Positions 25,303 through 33,692 of a DNA stretch of 64,000 bases are shown one piece after another. Below the pieces are notes generated by a model that saw only the letters and a program-made list of their open reading frames with translations, was not told where the DNA came from and ran no database searches. Numbering within the stretch: position 1 is the first letter of the stretch; each line of letters opens with the position of its first letter. The stretch is from SIG636 sp045535465 (GTDB lineage Bacteria > Bacillota > Clostridia > Oscillospirales > CAG-382). Made by a program: the position numbers and the translations under genes. The stretch is from NCBI GenBank assembly GCA_045535465.1, contig JAZSLS010000100.1, positions 1 through 64,000 of the forward strand, read 5' to 3'.

Positions 25303-25490
25303 GTCGTGCATATCACGGCGAAGCCGTGTATATCATCAATACGAAGCATTGTATTTCACCAACACGAAGTGTTGTATATCATCAAGCCGCAGGAAAATAC
25401 ACGCCGGTGCGTGATGATATACAGCCCCATAGGGGCTGATGATATGCACGACTGTGTCGTGATGATATGCCAAACTTGCGGCTTGGATAA
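25303..25490. repeat. Array of short hairpins joined by ATATCATCA linkers
   Basis: Six small hairpins stand in a row: CACGGC-GAA-GCCGTG (25314-25328), CAATAC-GAA-GCATTG (25337-25351, one mismatch), CAACAC-GAA-GTGTTG (25360-25374), CACGC-CGGT-GCGTG (25400-25413), CAGCCCC-ATA-GGGGCTG (25422-25438) and CACGAC-TGT-GTCGTG (25447-25461). The linkers read ATATCATC(A) on the left and its complement TGATGATAT on the right. A 13-bp inverted repeat (25303-25315 with 25440-25452) encloses most of the array, so the whole folds back on itself. It fills most of the gap between the hypothetical genes and the tRNA cluster. Confidence 0.85.
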
Positions 25491-25492
25491 AC

Positions 25493-25527
25493 AAAAAGAA
25501 CATTTGTCACCGACAAATGTTCTTTTT
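25493..25527 (-). terminator. Terminator of the tRNA-Thr/tRNA-Tyr transcript
   Basis: Stem AAGAACATTTGTC / GACAAATGTTCTT with loop ACC (plus strand), flanked by A and T runs, starting 4 bases beyond the tRNA-Tyr 3' end on the minus strand. Confidence 0.88.
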
Positions 25528-25530
25528 TAT

Positions 25531-25615
25531 TGGTGGGAGCGGGTGGATTCGAACCACCGAAGTCGTTGACAACAGATTTACAGTCTGCCCCCTTTGGCCA
25601 CTCGGGAACACTCCC
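25531..25615 (-). tRNA. tRNA-Tyr (anticodon GUA)
   Basis: A class II tRNA with a long variable arm. Acceptor GGGAGTG / CGCTCCC, anticodon stem CAGA / TCTG around loop CTGTAAA (anticodon GTA), T-arm GGTTCGAACC, discriminator A and encoded CCA are all visible on the minus strand. Confidence 0.95.
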
Positions 25616-25622
25616 CCATTAT

Positions 25623-25697
25623 TGGAGCTGGTGAAGGGAGTCGAACCCCCAACCTGCTGATTACAAATCAGCTGCTCTGCCATTGAGCTACACCAGC
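25623..25697 (-). tRNA. tRNA-Thr (anticodon UGU)
   Basis: Acceptor GCTGGTG / CACCAGC, anticodon stem GCTGA / TCAGC around loop TTTGTAA (anticodon TGT, reading ACA), T-arm GGTTCGACTCC, encoded CCA. It is transcribed first, 7 bases before tRNA-Tyr, from the promoter at 25740-25768. Confidence 0.95.
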
Positions 25698-25739
25698 ATC
25701 TATTTGTACCAGCAACCGTTATCACGGCCAGCGAAGGTA

Positions 25740-25768
25740 ATTATAGCATAGTGATGCCCCTTTGTCAA
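25740..25768 (-). promoter_or_regulatory. Promoter of the tRNA-Thr/tRNA-Tyr operon
   Basis: On the minus strand TTGACA (25763-25768), 17 bases, TATAAT (25740-25745): a full-consensus sigma-A promoter. Confidence 0.9.
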
Positions 25769-25805
25769 GACATTTTTTTGCATTTTACAAAAAAATTTTT
25801 ACGCC

Positions 25806-26324
25806 CTATCTTCTCCTTGAAATTGCCTTTAAAATCGGAGTGGACAGGCTGTGAGCTGCCAGTAAAAGTAAAGCGTCCTTTAGTATATAAGGAAGGGAAG
25901 CGGTAATAAATGCGGTAAGCGCATTGCACCCCGTAACCAAACCAAACTGCACCGTTCCAAGCAAATGGCAAAGTATAAGCCCTAAAGCTCCCAAAATAAG
26001 AGAAAGTGCTTTCCCTTTGTCCTTGGCCAAGCCGCAAAGAACAGCCAAAAAGCAAAAACCCCACACAAAACCGCCCGTAGGGCCAATAAGCGTTTCAATG
26101 CCGCCCTTGAAGGAGGAAAACACAGGCAAGCCTACAGCACCTATTCCTATATATAATACGGTCGAAAATAAACCTATACGCCACCCTAAAACGTATCCGC
26201 CCAATGCCACGGCAAAGCACTGCAAGGTCAAAGGCACACCGGGAAAGGGAATAGCCATCTGCGCAATAAGAGCATAAAGAGCGGAAAGCACAGCGGTAAG
26301 CGCAAGCTTTTTCATTTTGCTCAT
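25806..26324 (-). CDS. bioY: Biotin transporter BioY
   Basis: 172 residues, six transmembrane helices, S-component of an energy-coupling factor transporter. IPFPGVPLTLQ near the N-terminus, GGFVWGF in the middle and the C-terminal YILKDALLLLAA segment are typical. The ATP-hydrolysing EcfAAT module is not in the window. It overlaps birA by 4 bases, so uptake and use of biotin are encoded together. Confidence 0.95.
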   Translation of the reverse strand: MSKMKKLALTAVLSALYALIAQMAIPFPGVPLTLQCFAVALGGYVLGWRIGLFSTVLYIGIGAVGLPVFSSFKGGIETLIGPTGGFVWGFCFLAVLCGLAKDKGKALSLILGALGLILCHLLGTVQFGLVTGCNALTAFITASLPYILKDALLLLAAHSLSTPILKAISRRR

Positions 26325-27130
26325 AGCTTTACACCCTTGGGACGTACCCGTACCTCTCCTGAGTTTAAGCTGTGCTTCACGCCGTCTGCGGCTTCCACTA
26401 TCAAAGCGTATCTGTCATCAATGCCCAAAGCTAAGGCGCCGTAGCTTTCGTTGCCTCGATAAACGTCTATCTCCTTACCTATAACAAAGCAACGCCTTTG
26501 GTATTCTCTAAGCCACTCTTTATTAAAAGGACTTTCGGTAAAAGCTGTTATTCCCTTAACGATATCCGCAACAAGGGCATCCATAAGCCCGTCACGGGCA
26601 TCCTCGGCTTTAAGCAAGAAAGTGGCTATATCCTTCAAATCCTCGGGGAATCCGCCTGCAGGCTCATAAACGTTAAGCCCTATACCAACTATTACAAACT
26701 CCGTTTTTAAAATTGCAGGGTTTATGTTGGCTTCGGTAAGTATACCGCAAACCTTTTTGCCGTCACAGTAAACGTCGTTTACCCATTTAATCAGTGCGTC
26801 CTTGCCTACGTTCTTTTGGATAGCCAAAGCCACAGCCAAAGCGGCAAGAGGAGTGATAAGCGCAGTATCTTCGGGACTAAGCGCAGGACGCAAAAGCAAG
26901 CTCATATACAAGCCGCCTTCTTTAGAGCAAAAGCTTCTGCCCATTCTGCCTTTTCCCATAGTTTGGCTTTTTGCTATAAGCACCGTGCCGTTTTCTGCGC
27001 CGCTTACGGCTTTTTTCCAAAGCTCCGTATTGGTGGAGGACACACTGTCAAGCACCGTAACGGAATACCCGTCACCAAGCAAAAGAGCTATTCTGTTTTC
27101 ACAAAGTCTGTCATCAATAGCCCTTTTCAT
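26321..27130 (-). CDS. birA: Biotin-[acetyl-CoA carboxylase] ligase
   Basis: 269 residues from the ATG behind GCGAGG; an in-frame extension to 27193 would run through the divergent promoter region. The ligase motif GKGRMGRSF binds biotinyl-AMP, and KWVNDVYCDGKKVCGILTEA is the conserved second block. The N-terminal winged helix of regulatory BirA proteins is missing, so this is a group I ligase that cannot repress bioY. The C-terminal SH3-like domain is present (about 215-265). Confidence 0.93.
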   Translation of the reverse strand: MKRAIDDRLCENRIALLLGDGYSVTVLDSVSSTNTELWKKAVSGAENGTVLIAKSQTMGKGRMGRSFCSKEGGLYMSLLLRPALSPEDTALITPLAALAVALAIQKNVGKDALIKWVNDVYCDGKKVCGILTEANINPAILKTEFVIVGIGLNVYEPAGGFPEDLKDIATFLLKAEDARDGLMDALVADIVKGITAFTESPFNKEWLREYQRRCFVIGKEIDVYRGNESYGALALGIDDRYALIVEAADGVKHSLNSGEVRVRPKGVKL

Positions 27131-27152
27131 ACAAAAACCTCGCAAAATTTCA

Positions 27153-27181
27153 TTGACATATAGTGATAATAAAAGTATAAT
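27153..27181 (+). promoter_or_regulatory. Consensus promoter of the foldase gene
   Basis: TTGACA (27153-27158), 17 bases, TATAAT (27176-27181), exact sigma-A consensus, about 63 bases upstream of the foldase start. Confidence 0.9.
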
Positions 27182-27243
27182 AAATTGTAGCATAGCAAAG
27201 GGTGTTTGTCAACAAGGACACCGAATTGGGAAAGAGGATAAAA

Positions 27244-28953
27244 ATGGCAAATAAAAAACAGCAGATAAAGCAGGAAAAGGATACTTACCGTAAAAGATAT
27301 CGCAATATGAAGGAGCTGAGATGGTGGATAGCAGGCCTGCTTTTGGTATGCATCGTTATAACGTCTTCTCTTTGGGTTGTACGCATAGGTAAGGTTGTAA
27401 ATAGAATAGTTGAGCTGGAGAAAGCCGTTGAACAGGGCGACGTTGGTGCGACCGATGAGTTTAGGGGTTCTGTAATAAGCGGCGGCAAAACTAATGTAAG
27501 TCTTATGGCGCTTAGCTATTATTATTACGACGCTTTTTATACTATAAGGGAAGATGATAATTTTAAATCCGATTACGAGGCATATGGACTTGACCCCGAA
27601 AAGCCTTTAAAGGAGTCGGAGTATACAGCCCTTCGTACTTGGTTTGACGAGCTTCTTACCAAAACCTACGAGAGCGTGGATGACGTTGTCCGTTATGCGG
27701 AGCTTGCTCGCAAAGCGGGAACGACCTTGTCTGCCGAGGAAGAAAGAGCTGCAGAGGATAAAATAAAGGCTTTAACCGAAAGAGCAGAAAAGGAAGGCAC
27801 TACTCTTGTAGACTACATTGACAAAAGATATGCTCCCGGTATGACGGTGGAAGAGCTTCGCAGCGCTATTCGTCTTTATATGCTAGGCGAAAAGCAGTAC
27901 GGCATAGAGGTAGACCGTATGCTTCAATGCACCGACGGGGAAATAGAAGCTTACTACGAAGCTAATGAATCCTCTCTTATTACTGCCGACTATGCCTTTT
28001 TTAAGTTTTACGGTCAGAAAAAGGAACAGCTTGCTTCTATGGAAAAAAGCTTTACCGATTGTAAAACCAAGGAGGAGTTTTTAGGGAATATAGAAAAAAA
28101 CCTTAAAAACCAAGGCTTAACCGACAAGCAGGTTTCGGATTATATTGAGCAAAGCGTACGCCGTATAGATTACACCGAAAAGGACGCTATGAGCAAATGG
28201 GCGTTTGAAACCAACAAGGGCGTGGGCGACAGCTTTGTGGAATACGGCGAGGAGGACGGTAACGTTTACTGCGTGGTTTATCACCTTATCCGTCCCGGTG
28301 AAAAGGTGCTTAGGCCTTCCGCTAACGCACGCAGCATTATGATAAGCGGCGACGGCTTTACCACTCCTGAAGGTGCTAAAGCGCAGGCAGAGCAGATTTA
28401 CAAGCTTGCGGTAGAGGACGGAACAGAGGAAAACTTTGCCACGCTTGCCAAACAACACAGCTTTGACCTTGATGTTGCCCGTTACGGCGGCGAATATGCT
28501 GATATTGTGCCCGGTGACGTAGTGGCAGAGTACGAGGAATGGGTTTTTGAAGACGAAAGAAAATACGGTGATATAGGTATGGTAAAAAGCGGCGATGACT
28601 ATCACATTATTTTCTTTATCAAAAGCGGCGACCCTTGTTGGAAGGTAACGGCAAAGAACGCAATGGTAGATGAAAGGATGGAAAGGTTTTCCGAAACTTT
28701 AAAAACGGAAATTCCTCTTATAAAGGAGGAAAATATAGTTAACACAAAGCTTCCGGATAATCTTGCAACCGACTATGAGCGTGATTACGTTGTAAAAGAG
28801 GAAGACGGCAAGCTGGTTTACAAAATCCGTTTTGAATTTAAGACCGTTGTTGCAGAGTTTATAATGTCCGTAGTAAGTGTTGTTGCTTTGGGCTTTACTG
28901 TATGGGCGTTTGTGTATACTGCAAGGCTTAAGAAAAAGTACGGCTACGAATAA
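27244..28953 (+). CDS. Membrane-anchored PpiC-type peptidyl-prolyl isomerase
   Basis: 569 residues from the ATG after AGAGGATAA; a longer frame from 27202 is less likely. A transmembrane segment near residues 20-40 is followed by a large charged extracytoplasmic region and a parvulin-like domain (about 355-455: RSIMISGDGFTTPEGAKAQA, then GGEYADIVPG). A second transmembrane segment lies at about 535-558. PrsA homologues are lipoproteins with one lipid anchor; here two transmembrane helices appear to hold the domain outside the membrane. No lipobox is present. It probably helps fold secreted proteins. Confidence 0.8.
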   Translation: MANKKQQIKQEKDTYRKRYRNMKELRWWIAGLLLVCIVITSSLWVVRIGKVVNRIVELEKAVEQGDVGATDEFRGSVISGGKTNVSLMALSYYYYDAFYTIREDDNFKSDYEAYGLDPEKPLKESEYTALRTWFDELLTKTYESVDDVVRYAELARKAGTTLSAEEERAAEDKIKALTERAEKEGTTLVDYIDKRYAPGMTVEELRSAIRLYMLGEKQYGIEVDRMLQCTDGEIEAYYEANESSLITADYAFFKFYGQKKEQLASMEKSFTDCKTKEEFLGNIEKNLKNQGLTDKQVSDYIEQSVRRIDYTEKDAMSKWAFETNKGVGDSFVEYGEEDGNVYCVVYHLIRPGEKVLRPSANARSIMISGDGFTTPEGAKAQAEQIYKLAVEDGTEENFATLAKQHSFDLDVARYGGEYADIVPGDVVAEYEEWVFEDERKYGDIGMVKSGDDYHIIFFIKSGDPCWKVTAKNAMVDERMERFSETLKTEIPLIKEENIVNTKLPDNLATDYERDYVVKEEDGKLVYKIRFEFKTVVAEFIMSVVSVVALGFTVWAFVYTARLKKKYGYE

Positions 28954-28970
28954 ATAAATTGCACGTTCAA

Positions 28971-29000
28971 AAGAGCTTTCTTTAAGAAGGCTCTTTTTTT
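28971..29000 (+). terminator. Terminator of the foldase gene
   Basis: Stem AAGAGCTTTCTT / AAGAAGGCTCTT (one G-T pair) followed by a run of T. Confidence 0.85.
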
Positions 29001-29072
29001 TCGTCGTCAAAAAGATGTAAAAAATTTAAGTTACATAATGCAAAAAAACTTGTGTAAAATGCAAAAAAACTA

Positions 29073-29101
29073 TTGCATTTTTTAAAACTGTAATATATAA
29101 T
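29073..29101 (+). promoter_or_regulatory. Promoter of the mra/division cluster
   Basis: TTGCAT (29073-29078), 17 bases, TATAAT (29096-29101). The expected start near 29108 leaves a ~125-base leader. Upstream, TGCAAAAAAACT occurs twice within 25 bases (near 29039 and 29060), of unknown meaning. Confidence 0.75.
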
Positions 29102-29113
29102 GGGTTTATAAAG

Positions 29114-29138
29114 TGGAACTAAATGGAATAATGTGGTG
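29114..29138 (+). promoter_or_regulatory. MraZ-box repeats
   Basis: TGGAA (29114), TGGAA (29124) and TGGTG (29134) are spaced exactly 10 bp apart just downstream of the promoter -10. MraZ binds direct TGGGA-like repeats with the same 10-bp period in other bacteria, so this is probably the autoregulatory operator. Confidence 0.75.
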
Positions 29139-29231
29139 CAAAAGACCTAAATTTTTCCTATTTTTCCCTAAAACGTCCTGTTTTTTCCAAAAAGCAGAAA
29201 AAACCAAAATTTTTGAAAGGAGGGGAACTGC

Positions 29232-29654
29232 TTGTTTATTGGTGAATATCGACACACTTTGGATTCCAAGGGCAGGCTGTCCTTTCCTGTAAAGCTTAGG
29301 GAAAAATTAGGGGCGGAGTTTGTAATGTGTCGCAGCTATGAGCGTTGCGTTATGATATACCCTAAGGATGCGTGGGAGGACTTTGCCGCTAAGTTTGAAA
29401 ACCTTCACGTGGTTGAGGATAGGCAAATTCCCCGTTATTTCTTCTCCAGCGGCGAGTGGGCAAGCTTGGACTCTCAGGGCAGGGTGGTTATACCTCAGCG
29501 TTTTCGTACCTTTGCGGGTATCGAAAAAAACGTGGTTATCATAGGTAACAACAAGCATTTGGAGCTTTGGGATGAGGCCGCTTGGGATGCAGAGCTGGAA
29601 AACGGTATGCAAAGCGAGGACATAATGTCTCGTATGATAAAGCTTGGGTTCTGA
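29232..29654 (+). CDS. mraZ: Transcriptional regulator MraZ
   Basis: 140 residues, two AbrB-like half-domains: FIGEYRHTLDSKGRLSFP and ASLDSQGRVVIPQRF both show the DxxGR signature. It forms a ring-shaped oligomer that represses the division and cell-wall cluster. It starts with TTG behind GAAAGGAGGGG. The operator repeats lie about 95-120 bases upstream. Confidence 0.96.
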   Translation: MFIGEYRHTLDSKGRLSFPVKLREKLGAEFVMCRSYERCVMIYPKDAWEDFAAKFENLHVVEDRQIPRYFFSSGEWASLDSQGRVVIPQRFRTFAGIEKNVVIIGNNKHLELWDEAAWDAELENGMQSEDIMSRMIKLGF

Positions 29655-29655
29655 T

Positions 29656-30579
29656 ATGGAATTTAAACACTATACCGTTCTCAGGGAAGAGGCTGTTGAG
29701 CTTCTCGACCTGAAAAAGGACGGCGTTTACGTAGACTGCACTCTTGGCGGTGCAGGCCATACAAAGTTAATACTTGAAAAGCTGGAGGGCGGCAGAGTAA
29801 TAGGCATAGACCGTGATGCGGATGCAATAGAAAACGCTCGCCTTACCGTAAGGGATAGCCGCTTTACCGCAGTTAAAAGCAACTTCACCGAGATAGATAC
29901 GGTGCTTATGGAGCTTGGAATAGACAAGGTGGACGGCGTGCTTATGGACCTTGGCGTTTCATCCTATCAGCTTGATACGGTGGAGAGGGGCTTTTCCTAC
30001 AGTGTGGATGCACCCCTTGATATGCGTATGGACGTAAGCGGCGGAGAGGATGCGGCTTTTATACTTAACAACTATTCCGAGGAGGAGCTTGCCCGTATTA
30101 TATGGGAATACGGTGAGGAACGCTACAGCCGTCGTATAGCTTCTGCCATAGCAAGGGATAGAGAAAATGCACCCTATTTTACCACAAAACAGCTTTATGA
30201 TACGGTGTTTGCTACTGTACACGGCAGTAAAACGGACAAGCTTTCTTCCGTAAAGCGTGTTTTTCAAGCTATAAGAATTCAAGTAAACGGTGAGCTTTCT
30301 GCCGTAAGCGAAACCTTGGAAAAATCAGCACGCCTTTTGAAAAAAGGCGGCAGACTTGCAGTAATAAGCTTTCATTCCTTGGAGGACAGGATAGTGAAAA
30401 AGGCGTTTACCGCCTTATCAAGCGGTTGTATCTGCCCCAAGGACCTTCCCGTTTGCGTGTGCGGCAAAACACCTGAGTTTAAGATAATAACACGCAAGCC
30501 TCTTCTTCCTACCGATAGGGAGCTGGAGGAAAACACTCGTTCTCACAGCGCAAAGCTTCGTGCTGCCGAAAAGCTTTAA
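29656..30579 (+). CDS. rsmH: 16S rRNA (cytosine1402-N4)-methyltransferase
   Basis: 307 residues from the ATG one base after the mraZ stop. The SAM-binding motif VDCTLGGAGHT and the C-terminal block VISFHSLEDRIVK are diagnostic of RsmH (MraW). It methylates C1402 in the ribosomal decoding centre. With no clear ribosome binding site, translation probably depends on coupling to mraZ. Confidence 0.96.
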   Translation: MEFKHYTVLREEAVELLDLKKDGVYVDCTLGGAGHTKLILEKLEGGRVIGIDRDADAIENARLTVRDSRFTAVKSNFTEIDTVLMELGIDKVDGVLMDLGVSSYQLDTVERGFSYSVDAPLDMRMDVSGGEDAAFILNNYSEEELARIIWEYGEERYSRRIASAIARDRENAPYFTTKQLYDTVFATVHGSKTDKLSSVKRVFQAIRIQVNGELSAVSETLEKSARLLKKGGRLAVISFHSLEDRIVKKAFTALSSGCICPKDLPVCVCGKTPEFKIITRKPLLPTDRELEENTRSHSAKLRAAEKL

Positions 30580-30630
30580 AAATCAAGAAAGGAAAACAGC
30601 CGTTGGGTAAAAGCCTGCGGTGGTGACGAA

Positions 30631-31215
30631 ATGGAAGATAATAAGGTAAAAGCTACCTCCCAAAATAAAGCACCTGTAAAAAAATCCGCAAGGCCTGCGC
30701 AAAAGCCTGTGGTAAAGAAGAGCGTAAGCGATGCTAAAAAGGCAGCCTTGGCAAAAAGAGGTTCTGCCCACCCTACGGCACGCCGTTCCGCTTCAGAGGT
30801 AACAAGCTTTAAGATAGTTACCGAAAAAGGAAAGGAAAAAAAGCCGTTTCCTTGGACTACTGTTCTTGCGTCCGTATGCTTTACCGTTATGTTTTTGTTC
30901 CTTATGCTTAACTATACTTCTCTTGATAAGCTTAAGGACGAGGTAATAAGACAGGATAAGGTTATAACCGAGCTTTCCGATAAAAAAGAAAAGCTTGAGG
31001 AGCAGGTTGCCAAAAAGGATACCCTTGACGAAATAACCCAGTATGCCGAAGAGCTTGGTATGGTTAGAAAAGAAGAAATAGAGGGTCAGTATTACATAGA
31101 CCTTAACACCGACGACGAAGTTAATATCACCGAGTATAAGGACGAGAACGAAAACGGCATAGGCGTTTTGCTTACTGGTGTCGGAAACGTTATAAAAGAC
31201 TTTTTTGGCGGTTGA
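30631..31215 (+). CDS. ftsL: FtsL-like cell division protein
   Basis: 194 residues: a basic, lysine- and proline-rich cytoplasmic tail (1-70), one transmembrane helix (about 75-95) and an extracytoplasmic coiled coil (about 97-140). The coiled coil plus position between rsmH and the division transpeptidase identify it as FtsL-like, although sequence conservation in this family is low. The cytoplasmic tail is longer than usual, and an acidic C-terminal tail (NTDDEVNITEYKDENENG) follows the coil. The start follows GGTGACGAA, a weak ribosome binding site. Confidence 0.8.
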   Translation: MEDNKVKATSQNKAPVKKSARPAQKPVVKKSVSDAKKAALAKRGSAHPTARRSASEVTSFKIVTEKGKEKKPFPWTTVLASVCFTVMFLFLMLNYTSLDKLKDEVIRQDKVITELSDKKEKLEEQVAKKDTLDEITQYAEELGMVRKEEIEGQYYIDLNTDDEVNITEYKDENENGIGVLLTGVGNVIKDFFGG

Positions 31216-31262
31216 TTTTTCTTCGGTAATCATATAAATTGTTATATAGTAATATAAATTTA

Positions 31263-31292
31263 GGGTAAAAGCGCACAAAATGCGCTTTACCC
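31263..31292 (+). terminator. Hairpin between ftsL and the PBP gene
   Basis: Stem GGGTAAAAGCGCA / TGCGCTTTACCC (one bulged A) with loop CAAAA, followed by the weakly T-rich TTCTTTGA. It may be a partial terminator or processing site that lowers expression of the downstream genes. Confidence 0.55.
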
Positions 31293-31345
31293 TTCTTTGA
31301 CTATATAAAGGAATGTGTTTTTTCTGTAACGAGGCGTGATTTTCT

Positions 31346-33673
31346 ATGAACAACAATTCAAAAACTATCCAAAAAGGGGTAATAAGCCGAACAATGGTGG
31401 CTCTTATAGCTCTTGTGGTGATTTTTGCCATAATAGCCGGCAGGCTTGCATACCTTCAGCTTTTTAATTACAGCGAGCTTCGCAATCAGGTTTTACAGCA
31501 GTACTCTTCTACGATAGTTCTTCCTGCCAGCCGAGGTACTATCTATGACCGCAATATGGAAGTGTTGGCTATGAGCGAAACCGTGGAAACAGTTTTTATC
31601 TCTCCAAAGGGCATAAAGGATGCTATTGCAAAGCAGGATAAGTCTGAAAGCTTAAAGCCCTCCGAAAAAATAGACTACAAAAATCTTATAGCGGATAATC
31701 TTTCCACCCTGCTTGAAGTGGATAAAACTATGATACTTCAGCGTATGGAAAAAACAAACAGCCAATACGAGATAATCAAAAAAGAGGTAGACGAGGAAAC
31801 CGCTAACAAGGTAAGGGAATTTATTATAGACAACAATTTGTCTACAATGGTAAATTTGGAGGAAGCCAGCAAAAGGCATTATCAGTACGGCAGCCTTGCT
31901 TCCCACGTTTTAGGCTTTAACGGCACAGACGGCGGTCTTATGGGGCTTGAAAAATATTACGACGAACAGCTTTCGGGTACGGACGGAAGAATAGTAAAAG
32001 CCAAGAATGCCGGTGGCTACGATATGCCCTACAAGTATGAAACCTACGTCGAAGCCCAAAACGGCGCCAACCTTGTAACTACCATAGACGTAAAGGTTCA
32101 AAGCATAGTAGAAAAATATCTTGAAAAGGTTTATAACGACCAGCAGGCAAAAAATCGTGTTGCAGCAGTGGTAATGGACGTTAATACAGGGGAAATATTG
32201 GGCTCTGCCGTTTATCCCGATTTTGACCTTAACGACCCCTACACTCTCACGGGTGAAACACTTTTGGAATACGAGGCGTTTTTAGAGGCGGGCGTTGTGG
32301 AAAAGAAAGATTCCGCAACGGGCGAGGTTTCCACGGTTCCCATTACCGAGGAAGATAAAACGGCCAAGAAAAGCGAGCTTTTGTACAAGCTTTGGAACAA
32401 CAAGGTCGTAAGCGATATATACGAACCGGGCTCTACCTTTAAGATAGTTACCACCGCTATGGCTATGGAAGAGGGAATATCGGGTATCGGTGACAGATAC
32501 ACCTGCACAGGCACAGTCTCGGTAGGCGGCGTAGACATTAATTGCCATAAGGCAGGCGGCCACGGTGACCAAAGCTTTGCAGAAACCCTTCAAAACTCCT
32601 GCAACCCCGCTTTCGTTTCTTTGGGGCTTCGTGTAGGCAAGGAATCGTTTATGCGTTACTTTGAGGAGTTTGGCTACCTTGACCTTACGGGCAGCGATAT
32701 GGTTGGTGAAAGCAAAACCTACTATTACGGAACCAGCAACACTCAGTTTGGTAAAGTAGAGCTTGCAACCTACTCCTTTGGTCAGGCATTTAAAACCAGC
32801 ATTCTCCAGCAGCTTCGTGCAACCAGCGTTGTTGCCAACGGCGGCTATTTGGTAACTCCTCATTTGGCAAAATATCTTACCGACGATAACGGAAATATAA
32901 CCTACACCTTTGACTACGATAACAATCGTCAGGTTATAAGCACCGAGGTATCCGACACCATAGTTGACATACTCTACGGCGGCATAAACACGGGTTCTAC
33001 AAAAAACGCTGCCGTTGAGGGCTATTCAATAGCAGCAAAAACTGGCACCTCTCAGAAGCTTGATATACTTGACAGAGAAGTTTACGTTAGCTCCTGTGTT
33101 GCCTTTGCACCTGCGGAAGACCCTCAGGTTGCCGTTATCGTAGTGGTTGACGAACCTTCCGTGCACGATTTTTACGGCGGCCTTGTAGCGGCTCCCGTTG
33201 TATCCAGCATCCTTTCCGAGGTTCTTCCTCACCTTGATATTCCCAGAAACGGCGAAGTGGAGCATAAGTCCATCACCGTTACCAAGATGATAGATAAAAC
33301 CGTAGAAGATGCAAAAAAGGCTGTGGAAGATTTGGGCCTTGAATATCGCATAATAGGCAACGGCGACAAAATAGTTGACCAAATGCCTCGCTCCGGCACT
33401 GTTCTTACCGAAGGCGGCACGGTTATCCTTTATACCGAGCATACCAACGAATACGAGATGATAAAGGTGCCCGACCTTAAGGGGTATCGTGCTCAGGACG
33501 CACTGACTATTCTTAAAAATAAGGGGCTTAACGTCCGTGTAACGGGTGCATACAGCTCCAGCATAACGGGTACTCCCTTAGTTGCGTTGCAGGATATAAC
33601 AGCAGGCACCGAGGTAAGGGAAGGTACGGTTGTGACCCTTGAATTCCGTTACAACGAAAACGTATACGGTTAA
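31346..33673 (+). CDS. Class B penicillin-binding protein with two PASTA domains
   Basis: 775 residues: N-terminal transmembrane anchor (about 17-37), PBP dimerisation domain, transpeptidase domain with GSTFK (SxxK), SCN (SxN) and AAKTGTSQ (KTG), and two C-terminal PASTA repeats (about 640-775). It cross-links septal peptidoglycan with FtsW. Bacillus has two such genes here, PBP2B for division and SpoVD for the spore cortex; this window shows only one, and two PASTA domains favour the division enzyme. Confidence 0.93.
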   Translation: MNNNSKTIQKGVISRTMVALIALVVIFAIIAGRLAYLQLFNYSELRNQVLQQYSSTIVLPASRGTIYDRNMEVLAMSETVETVFISPKGIKDAIAKQDKSESLKPSEKIDYKNLIADNLSTLLEVDKTMILQRMEKTNSQYEIIKKEVDEETANKVREFIIDNNLSTMVNLEEASKRHYQYGSLASHVLGFNGTDGGLMGLEKYYDEQLSGTDGRIVKAKNAGGYDMPYKYETYVEAQNGANLVTTIDVKVQSIVEKYLEKVYNDQQAKNRVAAVVMDVNTGEILGSAVYPDFDLNDPYTLTGETLLEYEAFLEAGVVEKKDSATGEVSTVPITEEDKTAKKSELLYKLWNNKVVSDIYEPGSTFKIVTTAMAMEEGISGIGDRYTCTGTVSVGGVDINCHKAGGHGDQSFAETLQNSCNPAFVSLGLRVGKESFMRYFEEFGYLDLTGSDMVGESKTYYYGTSNTQFGKVELATYSFGQAFKTSILQQLRATSVVANGGYLVTPHLAKYLTDDNGNITYTFDYDNNRQVISTEVSDTIVDILYGGINTGSTKNAAVEGYSIAAKTGTSQKLDILDREVYVSSCVAFAPAEDPQVAVIVVVDEPSVHDFYGGLVAAPVVSSILSEVLPHLDIPRNGEVEHKSITVTKMIDKTVEDAKKAVEDLGLEYRIIGNGDKIVDQMPRSGTVLTEGGTVILYTEHTNEYEMIKVPDLKGYRAQDALTILKNKGLNVRVTGAYSSSITGTPLVALQDITAGTEVREGTVVTLEFRYNENVYG

Positions 33674-33692
33674 TACCAAAAGAGAGATAAAT

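Noticed and set aside
25303..25490. CRISPR array
   Set aside because: There is no constant repeat of 24-40 bases with unique spacers; the variable parts are self-complementary hairpins and no cas gene is in the window.
25306..25569. An 87-codon plus-strand frame running through the hairpin array into tRNA-Tyr
   Set aside because: It covers structured repeats, a terminator and part of a tRNA gene; there is no ribosome binding site or domain.
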